Shown: one piece after another, positions 40,588 through 50,370 of the stretch | Layout of the letters: every line of letters begins with the position of its first letter | Position numbering within the stretch: position 1 is the first letter of the stretch | Assembly (NCBI RefSeq): GCF_000378305.1 | Contig: NZ_KB899540.1 | Coordinates: forward strand, 5,924 to 69,923 | Length of the DNA stretch: 64,000 bases | Direction: 5' to 3' | From: Thioalkalivibrio sp. ALJ12 | GTDB lineage: Bacteria > Pseudomonadota > Gammaproteobacteria > Ectothiorhodospirales > Ectothiorhodospiraceae | Notes under the pieces: model-generated | The model's database searches: none | What the model saw: only the letters and a program-made list of their open reading frames with translations | Told to the model about the DNA's origin: nothing | Position numbers and translations under genes: made by a program

Positions 40588-41877
40588 CTACTCGTCGTCG
40601 TAGCCGGTCAGTTCCACGAAGCCGCGCCCAACGGGTTGGCCCTCGCTATCCAGGATGTCCACCGCGCCTTCCCAATAGCGGATTACGGTATCCATCTCCT
40701 GTTCATCGCGGATGGCGCGCACGGTGAATTCGCGTGGGCCCGAGCCGTCCGGCGGCGCGATGCGCATCGCCCATTCCACCGGGTAGCGGTTGCCGGAGGG
40801 CTGCGTGGCCCAGCGCCGGGGCTCCAGTTCGACCTGGTCGGGTTCCAGCAATCGGTCGTCGGCATCTGCCGGCATCCAGCGGCCCTTGGACAGCGGGTGC
40901 GGCTCCCCGTCCTCCTTGCGCAGCTGGTAGTACATCACGTCCAGCCCGTCGTCGAACTGCAGCGCGAACCAGTCCCAGCCCACCTGATCCTCGGACAGCG
41001 CACTGGTGCTCCACTCGCGGTCCATCCAGGCCTGACCGGTCACTGTCAGCGGCCCATGCTCCGCGCGCTCCACCTCCCCGCTCACCGCGATGCGGGGCAT
41101 GGAGTAGTAATAGGAGGCATTGCCCGGCTCCGGGCCCTTCTGGCTGAGCCCCGCCTCGCCCTGGAGCACCGGGCCGCGCAGGGGCTCCAGTTCCAGCGCC
41201 AGCCGGTAGTCGTCCACGCTGAAGTCCAGCGTCCAGCGATTCCGGTCCAGATCCGCGAGCTGCCAGTCCTCGGCCCACACCCGACCGACCGGATCGGACG
41301 CACCCGCCAGCCCCGCCCCGTCGCGCACGAAGCGCTCCTCGGAGGCGTGGTACCCGGCCTCGCGGTCGACCACCGCCGTATGCGCCATCCAGATATCCGG
41401 GCTGGCCCAGGCCGAATCGTGCCAGCGGGCGTCCCCCGCCAGCTCCGGCGCCAGCCCGACGCGGAAGAAGGTGATGTGAAAGCCCAGCCGCTCGCCCTCC
41501 GGCCCGTCGAGATTGCCGGTCACATACCACCACTCGTTACGAAACCCCGGGTGCGGCCCGTGATCACGCGGAAACTCGAACACCCGCGGCGCATCCGCAC
41601 GCCGGAACCCCTCCGTCTCCTCCCCGCCCAGGGCCTCGCCCACCCGCAGCCCCGACACCTCGGCCTCGCGCGCATCCGGCGGCTCCGACCCGCCACAGGC
41701 CGCCAGCAATACCACGAGCCCAACCAGCACCAACAGGCGCAGGACCTGGCATAAGAGTGCCTGTGGGAGCGGGCTTGCCCGCGAAAGGACCTTGCCAGGG
41801 CCTGACGCAGGCAGGGGCTTCGCGGGCAAGCCCGCTCCCACAATGCCCGCTCCCACAGCCTTCAACCAGGTCATCAC
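40588..41877 (-). CDS. CrtC/AttH-like lipocalin-fold lipoprotein of an ABC export set
   Basis: A 429-residue protein related to hydroxyneurosporene synthase/AttH-type lipoproteins: EFPRDHGPHPGFRNEWWYVTGNL, HITFFR, WMAHTAVVD and GQAWMDREWSTSALSEDQVGWDWFALQFDDG are characteristic. The coding frame starts at a GTG overlapping the permease stop (GTGA). Codons about 6-42 are made of a REP pair read in frame, and only then comes the lipoprotein signal LRLLVLVGLVVLLAAC. Either translation starts inside, or the repeat has lengthened the N-terminus. It forms a set with the permease and ATPase and is probably a periplasmic partner of an exporter. Confidence 0.82.
   Translation of the reverse strand: MMTWLKAVGAGIVGAGLPAKPLPASGPGKVLSRASPLPQALLCQVLRLLVLVGLVVLLAACGGSEPPDAREAEVSGLRVGEALGGEETEGFRRADAPRVFEFPRDHGPHPGFRNEWWYVTGNLDGPEGERLGFHITFFRVGLAPELAGDARWHDSAWASPDIWMAHTAVVDREAGYHASEERFVRDGAGLAGASDPVGRVWAEDWQLADLDRNRWTLDFSVDDYRLALELEPLRGPVLQGEAGLSQKGPEPGNASYYYSMPRIAVSGEVERAEHGPLTVTGQAWMDREWSTSALSEDQVGWDWFALQFDDGLDVMYYQLRKEDGEPHPLSKGRWMPADADDRLLEPDQVELEPRRWATQPSGNRYPVEWAMRIAPPDGSGPREFTVRAIRDEQEMDTVIRYWEGAVDILDSEGQPVGRGFVELTGYDDE
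41761..41860. repeat. REP elements lying in frame in a lipoprotein N-terminus
   Basis: TGTGGGAGCGGGCTTGCCCG (left) and CGGGCAAGCCCGCTCCCACA (right) form an inverted pair, and a partial third copy GCCCGCTCCCACAG follows. This sequence matches the REP type widespread in Pseudomonas. On the minus strand it is translated without a stop. Confidence 0.9.
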
Positions 41878-44410
41878 GGCACCTCCCGCAAAGCGGGCAC
41901 CAGCCGCATGCGTGCCATGCGCCAGGCCGGGATCAGCGCCGCCAGCAGCGCGGCCCCCACGCCCAGGGCGACGGTCTCGGCAATCTCGCGGCCTGCCCAG
42001 CGCAGGTCCATGCCCCAGCCGAAGGCCTCGCGGTTGATCACCTCGATCAGCAGCCAGCCCATGCCCAGCCCCAACGGGATCGCGGCCAGCGCTGCGAAGG
42101 CGCCCAGCACCGCGCCCTGAAACACCACCAGTCCGCGCACCCCGCCGGGCAGAAGGCCAAGGCTGCGCAGCGTGGCGAATTCACGCGCGCGTTCCATCTG
42201 CAGGGCCATCAGCGCCCCGAGGATCGCGATGAACGCGACCAGCAGCGTGATCACCCGCAGCAGATGCGTGATCGCAAAGGTACGGTCGAAGATCGCCATC
42301 GACTCCTGCTCGATATCGCCGGGGCGCGTGACCATGGCCGCCATCTCGCGCTCGGCCAGCCAAGTCTCCAGGCGCTCGATCACCGCGTCGGCATCCGCGC
42401 CCTCGGGCAGGCGCAGCCCAAACGAACCCACCTCCTCGGCGCCGGGCGTGCCCGCGTAGAACCGCTCACCCAGCATCAGCACCGTGCCCTGCGGACTGCC
42501 GTAGTCGCGATACACGCCCGCCACCTGGAACATCCGCCGTCCGCCCTCCACGCGGATCTCCAGCCGGTCGCCCACACCCACGTCGTGATGGGCCGCAAAG
42601 GGCTCGGTGACCAGTACCGCATCGGTCTCGCGCAGGCGCCGGTCGAGTGCTTCGCCCGTGGCCTCGGCCTCCAGCAGCGGCAGGTACTCCAGCCAGACCG
42701 GGTGCGGCTCGACCACGTAGAGATCGATCATCCCGACGTCACTCGGTGTGTCCTGGCTGGAGCCGGTGCTGACCGACTCCGCCTCCGCGATCCGGGCGAG
42801 CGTCTCCCCCCAGTCCGCGGGGAGGCGCGCCCCACTGCGCGCCGCGGCCGGCGCCACCGGCACCACGTACACATCCGAGGTAAGCGCCTGCCCCAGCCAC
42901 TGCTCCACGCTGTCGCGAAAGCTCCCGACCATTACCGACACGCTGATCGCGGCCGCCAGGGCCAGCGTCAGCGCGGAGGTCGCCGGCGCGCTGCGCGACA
43001 GGCTCCGCTCCAGACTGCGCACCCCGATGCGCGGGAGCGTCTGCCCGCGACCCAGCCGCGCCAGACCGCGCAGGACCCCGGCCAGCACCAGCGGGAGCAG
43101 CAGCACAAAGCCAGTGATCAGCAGGAACAGCGCGACGAAGCTGCCCACCAGCCCCCCGGTCCCGAGCAGCAGCATCACGCCACCCGCCGCCAGCAGCACG
43201 ACCGCCGCCAAGGCCAGGCCGCGCAGGCCGCGCCGTGCCCAGCGCTCCAGCCGCCCGCGCCCAAAGCTGCCAGGGCTGGCCGCCCGTGCCGCCTCCCAGG
43301 CCGGGGCCAGCGCCGCCAGCAGCGACAGCCCCACCCCCAAAGCGATCACCGCCAGCAGCGCCAGCGGGCGCGGCGTCACCTCAGTCACCGCCACCACAAA
43401 GAAATGATCCGTCACCGTCTGCGCGACCTGGCCGACCAGCACCTGCGCCAGACCGATCCCGACCAGCACCCCCAGCAGCGTGCCGATCACACCGACCAGC
43501 AAGGCCTCCAGCATCACCACGCCGAACAGCGCCCGCCGACCGGCCCCCACCAGGCGCAGGCTCGCCAGCACCTCGCGTCGGCGCAGCACCGCAAAGGTCT
43601 GGGTGTTGTAGATCAGGAAGGCTGCAATCAGCAGCGCCAGCAGGCTCATCGCCGTCAGGTTGATGCGGAAGGCCTGCGCCAGCTCGCGCGAGGCCTGGTC
43701 GCGCGCCGCCACTGGCACGAGTTCCAGACCATTCGGCAATCGCTCCGCGAAGGCGCCGATGTCGGCATCATCGAGGCGTACGTCGACACGATCGAGCCGT
43801 CCCGGCCGGCCGAGCAACGTCTGTGCGGTGGCGATATCCGTGACCCACAGCGAGCCACCCTCGTCGTCTGACTCGGCCGCCGGTTCGTCACGCTCCGCCT
43901 CGCGTTCGAGCAGCGTGACCTCGAAGCGCCCGGCGGCGGTCTCGAGCGCCAGGCGGTCCTCATGCGCCATCCCGGAGCCCACCCACCAGCCACTCGGCGG
44001 CAGGATCGTGCCCGGCTCGGTCACCAGCCGCTGCACCGGGGCATCCCCGATATCCGAGGCCGCCCCGCGGAACGGGCCCTCGGCCAGCGGATCGACGCCC
44101 AGCACATAGATCGTGCGCCCGTCCGGCAGCCGCGCGGGTCCCTCCACGATCGGCGCGGTATCGCGCCAGCCGGCCAGCCGCAGATCACGGTAATGTGTCT
44201 CGTCGAAACCCCGGGCCGGCCCCAGAATCTGGTGCGTGGCCGTGCCCGCCACCTCGTCCATCGAACGGTCGAACGCGCGCTGCGCCGACTGGTTGGCCAG
44301 ATCCACCGCCAGCACCACGGCCACGGCGATCACCACGCCCACCAGCGTCAGCAGCCGCTGCAGCGGGCGCCTGCGCCAGTCGCGCAGCCAGGCCTTTACC
44401 AGCAGCGAGC

Positions 44411-44414
<4 letters not shown>
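41874..44414 (-). CDS. FtsX-like ABC transporter permease
   Basis: An 846-residue membrane protein with two FtsX-type permease units and about ten spans, plus two large periplasmic domains. Segments such as [50 protein letters not shown] and the terminal [50 protein letters not shown] are typical of the DevC/LolE-like group. It starts with GTG overlapping the ATPase stop (GTGA) and ends overlapping the lipoprotein start, so the three proteins are translationally coupled. It probably exports or extracts a lipid or lipoprotein. Confidence 0.92.
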
Positions 44415-45139
<725 letters not shown>

Positions 45140-45563
45140 CGGGTTTTCCTTGTCGATTACCACTGGTTGCCGGAAGAGCCACCGCACTTCCCACTCAAGG
45201 GGCGTTCACACCACCGTAACCACGGCCGTTCATGGTGTCTGCACAGACCCCTGACGGGAGAGGAATGTTTCAAAACAGCCCCCAAGCGGTTGATTGCGGC
45301 CCGACATCCGTTAGAATAAGTCGCATCTCCACACACGGGAACGCGCCTTGAAACGCCGATCACGCAGTCGATCTATCTGCGCCTCGCGGTAAGCGCCTCC
45401 TTCCCGAACCGGACGCTTCCCGCTGGGCCTCTAAGTACTAGAGTGCCGGGAGCGGCCGGGCCCCAGCCCGATCCCGACCGGACCAAGACACCTCATCCAT
45501 GCGGCGCCTTGTGAGGCTGTGTATTCAGCCCCCTGGCCCGCGGATGACAGCCGGGAGTAGGGC
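45140..45563. other. 424-base gap with long leader of the mgtE pair
   Basis: No gene is seen. The left part holds the promoter region of the ABC operon. The right part, downstream of the promoter at 45290-45317, is a leader of about 240 bases rich in GC inverted segments (for example GGGAGCGGCCGGGCCCC). I looked for an M-box magnesium riboswitch and did not find its conserved core, so the leader is unassigned. Confidence 0.5.
45290..45317 (+). promoter_or_regulatory. Sigma-70 promoter of the mgtE pair
   Basis: TTGATT (45290-45295) and TAGAAT (45312-45317) with a 16-base spacer. It implies a leader of about 240 bases before the first mgtE start codon. Confidence 0.6.
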
Positions 45564-46922
45564 ATGGATTTGCATCTGGAACAATCCATCATCGAGCTGA
45601 AGGAGCTGCTGCGTCTGGACGACCGCGACGGCATCCAGGAACTGCTCGACTACACGCGTGTGCAGGACATCGCGCATGCGCTGATGGAGCTGAACGACGA
45701 CGACCTGTGCGCGGTGTTCAACCTGCTGGAGCCCGGGCGCAAGGCGGATGTCTTCTCCTACCTCGACACCCCGCACCAGATCCGGCTGCTCGAGGCCTCG
45801 CCGAAGGACGACGCCCGCTTCATCCTCTCCGAGATGGAGGCCGACGACCTCACCGGCCTGCTCCAGACCCTGGATCCGGAGACTCTGCGTAGCTACCTGC
45901 GGTTGCTGCCGTTTCGCGCCATCCGCCGCGCCCTCAAGCAGCTCAACTACCCGGAGGACTCCGCCGGTCGCGTGATGTCCCCGGACGTCGTCGCGGTAGA
46001 CCCCGACTGGACGCTCAAGCGCGCGCTGGCCTTCATCCGCCGCAACGCGGACGAACACTCGAACAACGTGATCTTCGTGGTCGATCAGGACCGCGTACTG
46101 CTCGCCGCAGTGCCGATCCGGCACTTCCTGCGCGCCTCGGCAGACAGCCCGGTGCGCGAACTGCTGGGCGAATCCGATCCGATCACCATCGGGGTATCCG
46201 AGTCGGCCGTGGAGGCCGCCCGCAAGATCCAGCACTACGACCTCGAGACCCTCCCAGTGGTCGGGGAGAATGGCGAGCTACTGGGGGTGATCACGGTCGA
46301 CGACGTGATGGACGTGCTGGAGGCGGAGTCCACCGAGGACTTCCACAAGATCGGGGCGGTCGGGACCCTCCCGCTTTCGCCACAGGATGCGAGCCCGTTC
46401 CTTTTGTACCGCAAGCGCGTGGGCTGGCTGATCGGTCTGGTCGCGTTCAACACCATCGGCGCGCTGATGATCTCGCAGTACGAGGAGGCCATTGAGGCGT
46501 TGGTGGTGCTGGTGTTCTTCCTGCCGCTGATTATCGACTCCGGCGGCAACGCGGGTGCCCAGAGCGCCACGCTGATGGTGCGCGCCCTGGCCACCGGCGA
46601 GGTCACGTCCAAGGACTGGCTGCGGTTGTGGGGCAAGGAGCTCGGCGTGGCCGTCGGGATCGGCGTGACCATGGGCCTGGCGGTATCGCTCCTCGGCCTG
46701 TGGCGCGGCGGGGCCGATATCGCCCTGCTGGTGGCGATCGCGATGACGCTGATCGTCGCGTTCGCCAGCATGGTGGGCATGCTGCTGCCGTTCATCCTCA
46801 GCCGCCTGAAGCTGGACCCGGCCACCGCCAGCGTGCCGCTGATCACCGCCATCGCGGACCTCGGCGGCATCATGATCTATTTCTCCCTGGCCGTGGCGAT
46901 GCTCGGCCTGGCGACTCCGTAG
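45564..46922 (+). CDS. mgtE: Magnesium transporter MgtE (copy 1)
   Basis: A 452-residue MgtE with the full domain order: N-terminal superhelical domain (about 1-130, ALMELNDDDLCAVFNLLEPGRKADVFSYL), two CBS domains (about 131-255, with EDSAGRVMSPDVVAV and GVITVDDVMDVLEAESTEDFHKI), a plug helix, and five membrane spans (GWLIGLVAFNTIGALM onward; FFLPLIIDSGGNAGAQSATLMVRALATGE is the pore signature). The cytoplasmic domains close the channel when Mg2+ is abundant. A second mgtE of the same length follows after 11 bases. Confidence 0.96.
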   Translation: MDLHLEQSIIELKELLRLDDRDGIQELLDYTRVQDIAHALMELNDDDLCAVFNLLEPGRKADVFSYLDTPHQIRLLEASPKDDARFILSEMEADDLTGLLQTLDPETLRSYLRLLPFRAIRRALKQLNYPEDSAGRVMSPDVVAVDPDWTLKRALAFIRRNADEHSNNVIFVVDQDRVLLAAVPIRHFLRASADSPVRELLGESDPITIGVSESAVEAARKIQHYDLETLPVVGENGELLGVITVDDVMDVLEAESTEDFHKIGAVGTLPLSPQDASPFLLYRKRVGWLIGLVAFNTIGALMISQYEEAIEALVVLVFFLPLIIDSGGNAGAQSATLMVRALATGEVTSKDWLRLWGKELGVAVGIGVTMGLAVSLLGLWRGGADIALLVAIAMTLIVAFASMVGMLLPFILSRLKLDPATASVPLITAIADLGGIMIYFSLAVAMLGLATP

Positions 46923-46933
46923 GGGACTGACCG

Positions 46934-48292
46934 ATGAGCCCGACCGACGACGACATCCAGACCCTGCCGCAGACGCTCAAGACCGCGCTGGACCAGCCCA
47001 CGGAAGACGCGCTCCAGGGGCTTTGCGACGCCCATGCGGGCGCCGACCTGTCGGACGCGCTGGAGGCCCTGCCGGAAGACCGCATGCTGGACTTCTTCCG
47101 GCGTCTCGACGTGTCCTGCACCGCCGATGTCTACGCGCACCTGGAGCCCGACCACCAGACGCGCGTGCTGCACGCGCTCGACGAAGACCATGCCAGCCGG
47201 CTGATGTCAGCGCTGTCCTACGACGATGCCGCCTCGGTCCTGGAAGGCCTGCACGACGACCACGCCGAATCCCTGCTCGAGACCATGCCGGACGACGACC
47301 AGGAGGCGCTGGAGACCCTGCTCGGCTTCCCGGAAGAAAGCGCCGGGCGCCTGATGACGCCCGAGTACGCCACCGTGCAGCCGGACTGGTCCGTGGGCGA
47401 GGCAATGGACCACCTGCGCGAACACCACGAACTGGCGGAGACCCTCAACACCATCTTCGTGACCACGCCGGAGGGCGAACTGCTGGGCTGGGTGCGCCTG
47501 AAGGAACTGCTGCTGTCGCGCCCCACCACCAGCGTGCGCGAACGCATGCACACCGATGTCGTCAGCATCGCGGCCGAGGAAGACCGCGAAGAGGCGGCCC
47601 ACCGCATCGGGCATTACGACCTCGACGTCCTCCCCGTGGTCGACGACAACGGCCATCTGCTCGGCATCATCACCGTCGACGACGTGATGGACGTGCTGCG
47701 CGCGGAGACCACCGAGGACTTCCACCGCATGGCGGCGGTCGGCGACATGGTGCTCTCCCTGCGCGACGCCAGCATGAGCCTGCTCTACCGCAAGCGCATC
47801 GGCTGGCTGCTGATCCTGGTCGCGGTCAACATCTTCGCCGGCATCGCCATCGGCTACTACGAGGCCGCGATCGAGGCCGTGGTCGCGCTGGTCTTCTTCC
47901 TGCCCATGGTCATCGCCTCCGGCGGCAACGCCGGCGCCCAGGCCGCCACACTGGTCGTGCGATCACTGGCGGTGAACGACATACAGCTACGCGACTGGTG
48001 GCGCCTCGGCGGCAAGGAGGTCCTGGTCGCCACCGCACTGGGTGTCACCCTCGCCGCCGCCATCTGGGTCTCCGGCAACTGGCTGGGCACCGTCGAGGTC
48101 GCCAACGCGATCGCCCTGGGCATGTTCTTCGTGATCGTCTTCGGCTCGCTGTTCGGCATGCTCCTGCCGTTCGCCCTGACCCGCTTCGGCATCGACCCGG
48201 CCGTGGCCAGCGCCCCGCTGATCACCTCCGTAATCGACATCGTCGGCATCCTGATCTACTTCGGCGTCGCCGTCGCCATGCTCGGCCTCTGA
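46934..48292 (+). CDS. mgtE: Magnesium transporter MgtE (copy 2)
   Basis: A 452-residue MgtE paralogue of identical length and domain order. The CBS part has EESAGRLMTPEYATV and GIITVDDVMDVLRAETTEDFHRM; the pore has FFLPMVIASGGNAGAQAATLVVRSLAVND, where the DSGGN of copy 1 is ASGGN. That Asp-to-Ala change at the start of the pore motif may alter ion selectivity or gating. The tandem arrangement suggests duplication followed by specialisation, or a heterodimer. AGGGGA precedes the ATG. Confidence 0.95.
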   Translation: MSPTDDDIQTLPQTLKTALDQPTEDALQGLCDAHAGADLSDALEALPEDRMLDFFRRLDVSCTADVYAHLEPDHQTRVLHALDEDHASRLMSALSYDDAASVLEGLHDDHAESLLETMPDDDQEALETLLGFPEESAGRLMTPEYATVQPDWSVGEAMDHLREHHELAETLNTIFVTTPEGELLGWVRLKELLLSRPTTSVRERMHTDVVSIAAEEDREEAAHRIGHYDLDVLPVVDDNGHLLGIITVDDVMDVLRAETTEDFHRMAAVGDMVLSLRDASMSLLYRKRIGWLLILVAVNIFAGIAIGYYEAAIEAVVALVFFLPMVIASGGNAGAQAATLVVRSLAVNDIQLRDWWRLGGKEVLVATALGVTLAAAIWVSGNWLGTVEVANAIALGMFFVIVFGSLFGMLLPFALTRFGIDPAVASAPLITSVIDIVGILIYFGVAVAMLGL

Positions 48293-48320
48293 CACCCAAC
48301 GGATACGCTCATCGGCCCCC

Positions 48321-48406
48321 GTAGGATGCCGATGAGCGCAGCGAATCGCATCAGGATTATCCCCGCCGCGGGAATGGTGCGTTTCGCCCGGCTCAACGCA
48401 CCCTAC
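48321..48406. repeat. REP inverted pair, GTAGGATG family
   Basis: GTAGGATGCCGATGAGCGCA...CGAATCGCATCA (48321-48353) and GGTGCGTTTCGCCCGGCTCA...CGCACCCTAC (48376-48405), after the second mgtE gene. Confidence 0.85.
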
Positions 48407-48448
48407 AAATCGGTTAGCAGCCGCGAGGGCAACACCACGCCCCCACCC

Positions 48449-48541
48449 CGTCATGGCGAGGCCCCACAGGGGCCGCGGCCATCTCCGAACGGAACGCCGG
48501 CCCCAGTCATCCCGTCCGCAGCGAAGCGAAGAGCCGGGATC
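48449..48541. repeat. Two further palindromic repeats
   Basis: CGTCATGGCGAGGCCCC...GGGGCCGCGGCCATC at 48449-48483 resembles the element at 50-83. CATCCCGTCCGCAGCGAAGCGAAGAGCCGGGATC at 48511-48541 resembles the element at 6410-6445. They lie upstream of the pilin promoter. Confidence 0.6.
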
Positions 48542-48605
48542 TCCACCCCCAACAGAAACCCAGCGCTTACTCACCCGACACAACAGAACGCAAGACCCCA
48601 GAAGT

Positions 48606-48664
48606 GACAACGTGCGTCAGTTCACATGACAAAAATGGTCACATGCGTCCTGTCACACAGTGAC
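48606..48664 (+). promoter_or_regulatory. Possible activator sites upstream of the pilin promoter
   Basis: TCACATGACA, GTCACATGCG and TGTCACACAGTGACC occur within 60 bases, 80-140 bases before the sigma-54 promoter. Spacing and repetition suit binding of an enhancer protein such as PilR, but the sites are not proven. Confidence 0.4.
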
Positions 48665-48741
48665 CAAACCCGTCATACTCAAAGCATCAGGCGGACCAAA
48701 CCCGCCTGACTACGGGGCTTTTCATGAAATCGGACGAGTTG

Positions 48742-48757
48742 GCATCCGCCTTGCATC
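48742..48757 (+). promoter_or_regulatory. Sigma-54 promoter of the pilin gene
   Basis: TGGCAT-CCGCC-TTGCA fits the -24/-12 consensus TGGCAC-N5-TTGCA with one change. It lies about 60 bases before the pilin ATG, as in other RpoN/PilR-driven pilA genes. Confidence 0.85.
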
Positions 48758-48818
48758 GGCTAGGACGGATGCCGCTGGGCGGCGCTCCGTCTTCCGTCAC
48801 ACACCAGGGAGTAACAAG

Positions 48819-49277
48819 ATGCAGAAGAAAACCACCCAACAGGGTTTTACGCTTATCGAACTGATGATCGTGGTTGCGATCATCGGGATTTTGGCGGCGA
48901 TTGCGTTGCCGGCTTATCAGGATTATACGGCGCGGGCTCAGGCGTCTGAGGGGCTCTCTGTGACCGCAGGGCTGCGCACCGATATCGGCGAGTGGGTAAC
49001 CGAAGGCCGAGACTTGGACGAGTACCCGTTCGATACCCGCCATGATGGTACCGATGACTTCGCTGGACGATACGTCGCGTCGGTAGATTTCACTGACAGT
49101 AGTGATATCGAGATCACCTTCACTGCGGACTCTGCTCTGAACGGAGGCGTGATGCTTCTAACTCCGCAGGGTTCGGACGGCACTTTCGCCGACGGTGACC
49201 AGCGCATTCAAGGTTGGGTCTGCTCTTGGGATGACGAGACTCCTGCAAATCGTCTCCCGGGCGGGTGCCGCGAGTAA
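48819..49277 (+). CDS. pilA: Type IVa major pilin
   Basis: A 152-residue prepilin. The leader MQKKTTQQG is cut before Phe, giving [36 protein letters not shown], the canonical pilin helix with Glu5. The globular part is acidic and short. Cys135 and Cys150 near the end form the expected D-region disulfide loop ([18 protein letters not shown]). AGGGAG precedes the ATG. The sigma-54 promoter upstream and terminator downstream make it a single unit. Base composition of the helix-coding part is lower in GC than the surroundings, which is common for pilin genes. Confidence 0.95.
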   Translation: MQKKTTQQGFTLIELMIVVAIIGILAAIALPAYQDYTARAQASEGLSVTAGLRTDIGEWVTEGRDLDEYPFDTRHDGTDDFAGRYVASVDFTDSSDIEITFTADSALNGGVMLLTPQGSDGTFADGDQRIQGWVCSWDDETPANRLPGGCRE

Positions 49278-49313
49278 CGGGTTAAAGCGGGTAAGGACAC
49301 CCAGTTAGTACCG

Positions 49314-49344
49314 AGCCCCGGCCTTGTGCCGGGGCTTTTTTTTT
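49314..49344 (+). terminator. Intrinsic terminator of the pilin gene
   Basis: AGCCCCGGC / GCCGGGGCT stem with a CTTGT loop, then a run of nine T. It lies 36 bases after the pilin stop. Confidence 0.95.
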
Positions 49345-49362
49345 CGCGGTGCACCCATCTGT

Positions 49363-49456
49363 GGGACACCCACTTTCCTCCCCACCGATATCTGCGGGAC
49401 ACCCACTTTGTTAGGAGAAACCGTGAACAGACCCGTGGGACACCCACTTTCCTCCC
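49363..49456 (+). repeat. GGGACACCCACTTT motif cluster, three copies
   Basis: Copies start at 49363, 49397 and 49438, all in the same direction, each continuing differently after CACTTT (CCTCCC, GTTAGG, CCTCCC). They follow the pilin terminator. The intervals are about 34 and 41 bases, not regular enough for a CRISPR array. Confidence 0.8.
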
Positions 49457-49671
49457 AGTTGTCATAAGCCCGATTCGCCGACACCAGCGACACAACTAAC
49501 TGGCGGTAGGCTCCATACTCCCACTCCGCCCCCTCCCCCTAGGGCCACAAGCCTTCCGCCGGTGTGTTCGCCGTGGCGTGTTATGCCTTGCCAGACGACC
49601 GGGATAGCCCGAGGGTCCGCGGCTAATCCACCTCGCCAAATGCACTCGCAATTTAATGCACATACAATAAT
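49457..49671. other. Gap upstream of the BrnT/BrnA genes
   Basis: No gene is recognised. The last 45 bases are AT-rich (ATTTAATGCACATACAATAATTTG) and probably contain the toxin-antitoxin promoter and operator; TACAAT at 49663 is a possible -10 element very close to the TTG start. Confidence 0.4.
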
Positions 49672-49953
49672 TTGATAGGGATCGAGTTTGACGCAGACAA
49701 GGACGCTGCGAACCTGGCGAAACACGGGGTCTCACTCGGCGATGCCCTCGGGCTCGAATGGGATACGCTCCTGGCCATGGAAGACCGACGGAAAAGCTAC
49801 GGCGAACGGCGAACGTTCGGGTACGCCTTGATGGGCGAACGCTTGTATTGCGTCGTATTCACCGATCGATCATCCGTGCGGCGGATCATCAGCCTGCGCA
49901 AAGCCAACAACCGGGAGATTGTGCGTTATGTCCAAATCACTAACGCTACGTAG
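49672..49953 (+). CDS. brnT: BrnT family toxin
   Basis: A 93-residue RelE-fold ribonuclease toxin. It contains IEFDADKDAANLAKHGVSLGDALGLEWD, the family's first half, and YGERRTFGYALMGERLYCVVFTDRSSVRRIISLRKANNRE. It cuts mRNA when free and is neutralised by BrnA. Translation appears to start at a TTG (49672) with no clear Shine-Dalgarno sequence, which would keep toxin synthesis low. The gene overlaps the antitoxin by 26 bases. Confidence 0.9.
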   Translation: MIGIEFDADKDAANLAKHGVSLGDALGLEWDTLLAMEDRRKSYGERRTFGYALMGERLYCVVFTDRSSVRRIISLRKANNREIVRYVQITNAT

Positions 49954-50233
49954 CGGTCGTCGGGTCGTCTTGAACGACGCCGACGAAGAGTCGTCCATTC
50001 AGGCCGGAATCGATGCGGGCCCAGAGACCCGGGAACCTTCCGAAGACGAGACGAAAGCCCTGCGACGCGTGGGTCGCCCGCCTCTACCTGTGACTAAAGA
50101 GCGCATCACGATCCGTCTGTCGCCCGACGTCGTGGAGGCATTCCGCGCTACAGGAAAGGGCTGGCAAACGCGAATGGACTCGGCTTTGAAGGACTGGCTC
50201 AAGGAACATAGCCCGACGTCTAATAGTCGTTAG
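49928..50233 (+). CDS. brnA: BrnA family antitoxin
   Basis: A 101-residue antitoxin. The C-terminal part ITIRLSPDVVEAFRATGKGWQTRMDSALKDWL is the BrnA ribbon-helix-helix-type signature that dimerises and binds the operator; the middle is acidic and flexible, for toxin binding. The ATG at 49928 lies inside the toxin gene, in another frame, as is usual. It probably represses its own promoter together with BrnT. Confidence 0.88.
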   Translation: MSKSLTLRSGRRVVLNDADEESSIQAGIDAGPETREPSEDETKALRRVGRPPLPVTKERITIRLSPDVVEAFRATGKGWQTRMDSALKDWLKEHSPTSNSR

Positions 50234-50340
50234 TGCCCGGCTGCGGCTCCGGCCGCGGTATGGTATGACCAACTGACATCGCGGTGGCATCTGCGGCACA
50301 CCCACTTTCCCCCCACCGCTACACGGCCCCTCGCTCAGGC

Positions 50341-50370
50341 CCCGGATAACCGCTGCGCGCTTTCCGGGAT
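50341..50370. repeat. CATCCCGG-family palindrome
   Basis: CCCGGATAACCGCTGCGCGCTTTCCGGG is nearly identical to the element at 6494-6521; only one base of the inner stem differs. It forms a hairpin with an 8-bp outer stem. Confidence 0.75.

Noticed and set aside
41757-43871. A 704-codon plus-strand open frame
   Set aside because: It is antisense to the ABC permease and reads as Arg/Gln/His-rich low-complexity protein, a typical GC-rich shadow.
45318-45563. M-box (Mg2+) riboswitch before mgtE
   Set aside because: The conserved M-box core was not found. The leader is structured but unassigned.
49208-49495. Minus-strand open frames with repeated KVGVP or KWVS words
   Set aside because: These words are translations of the GGGACACCCACTTT repeats. 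There is no ribosome site and no similarity to a protein family that I know.
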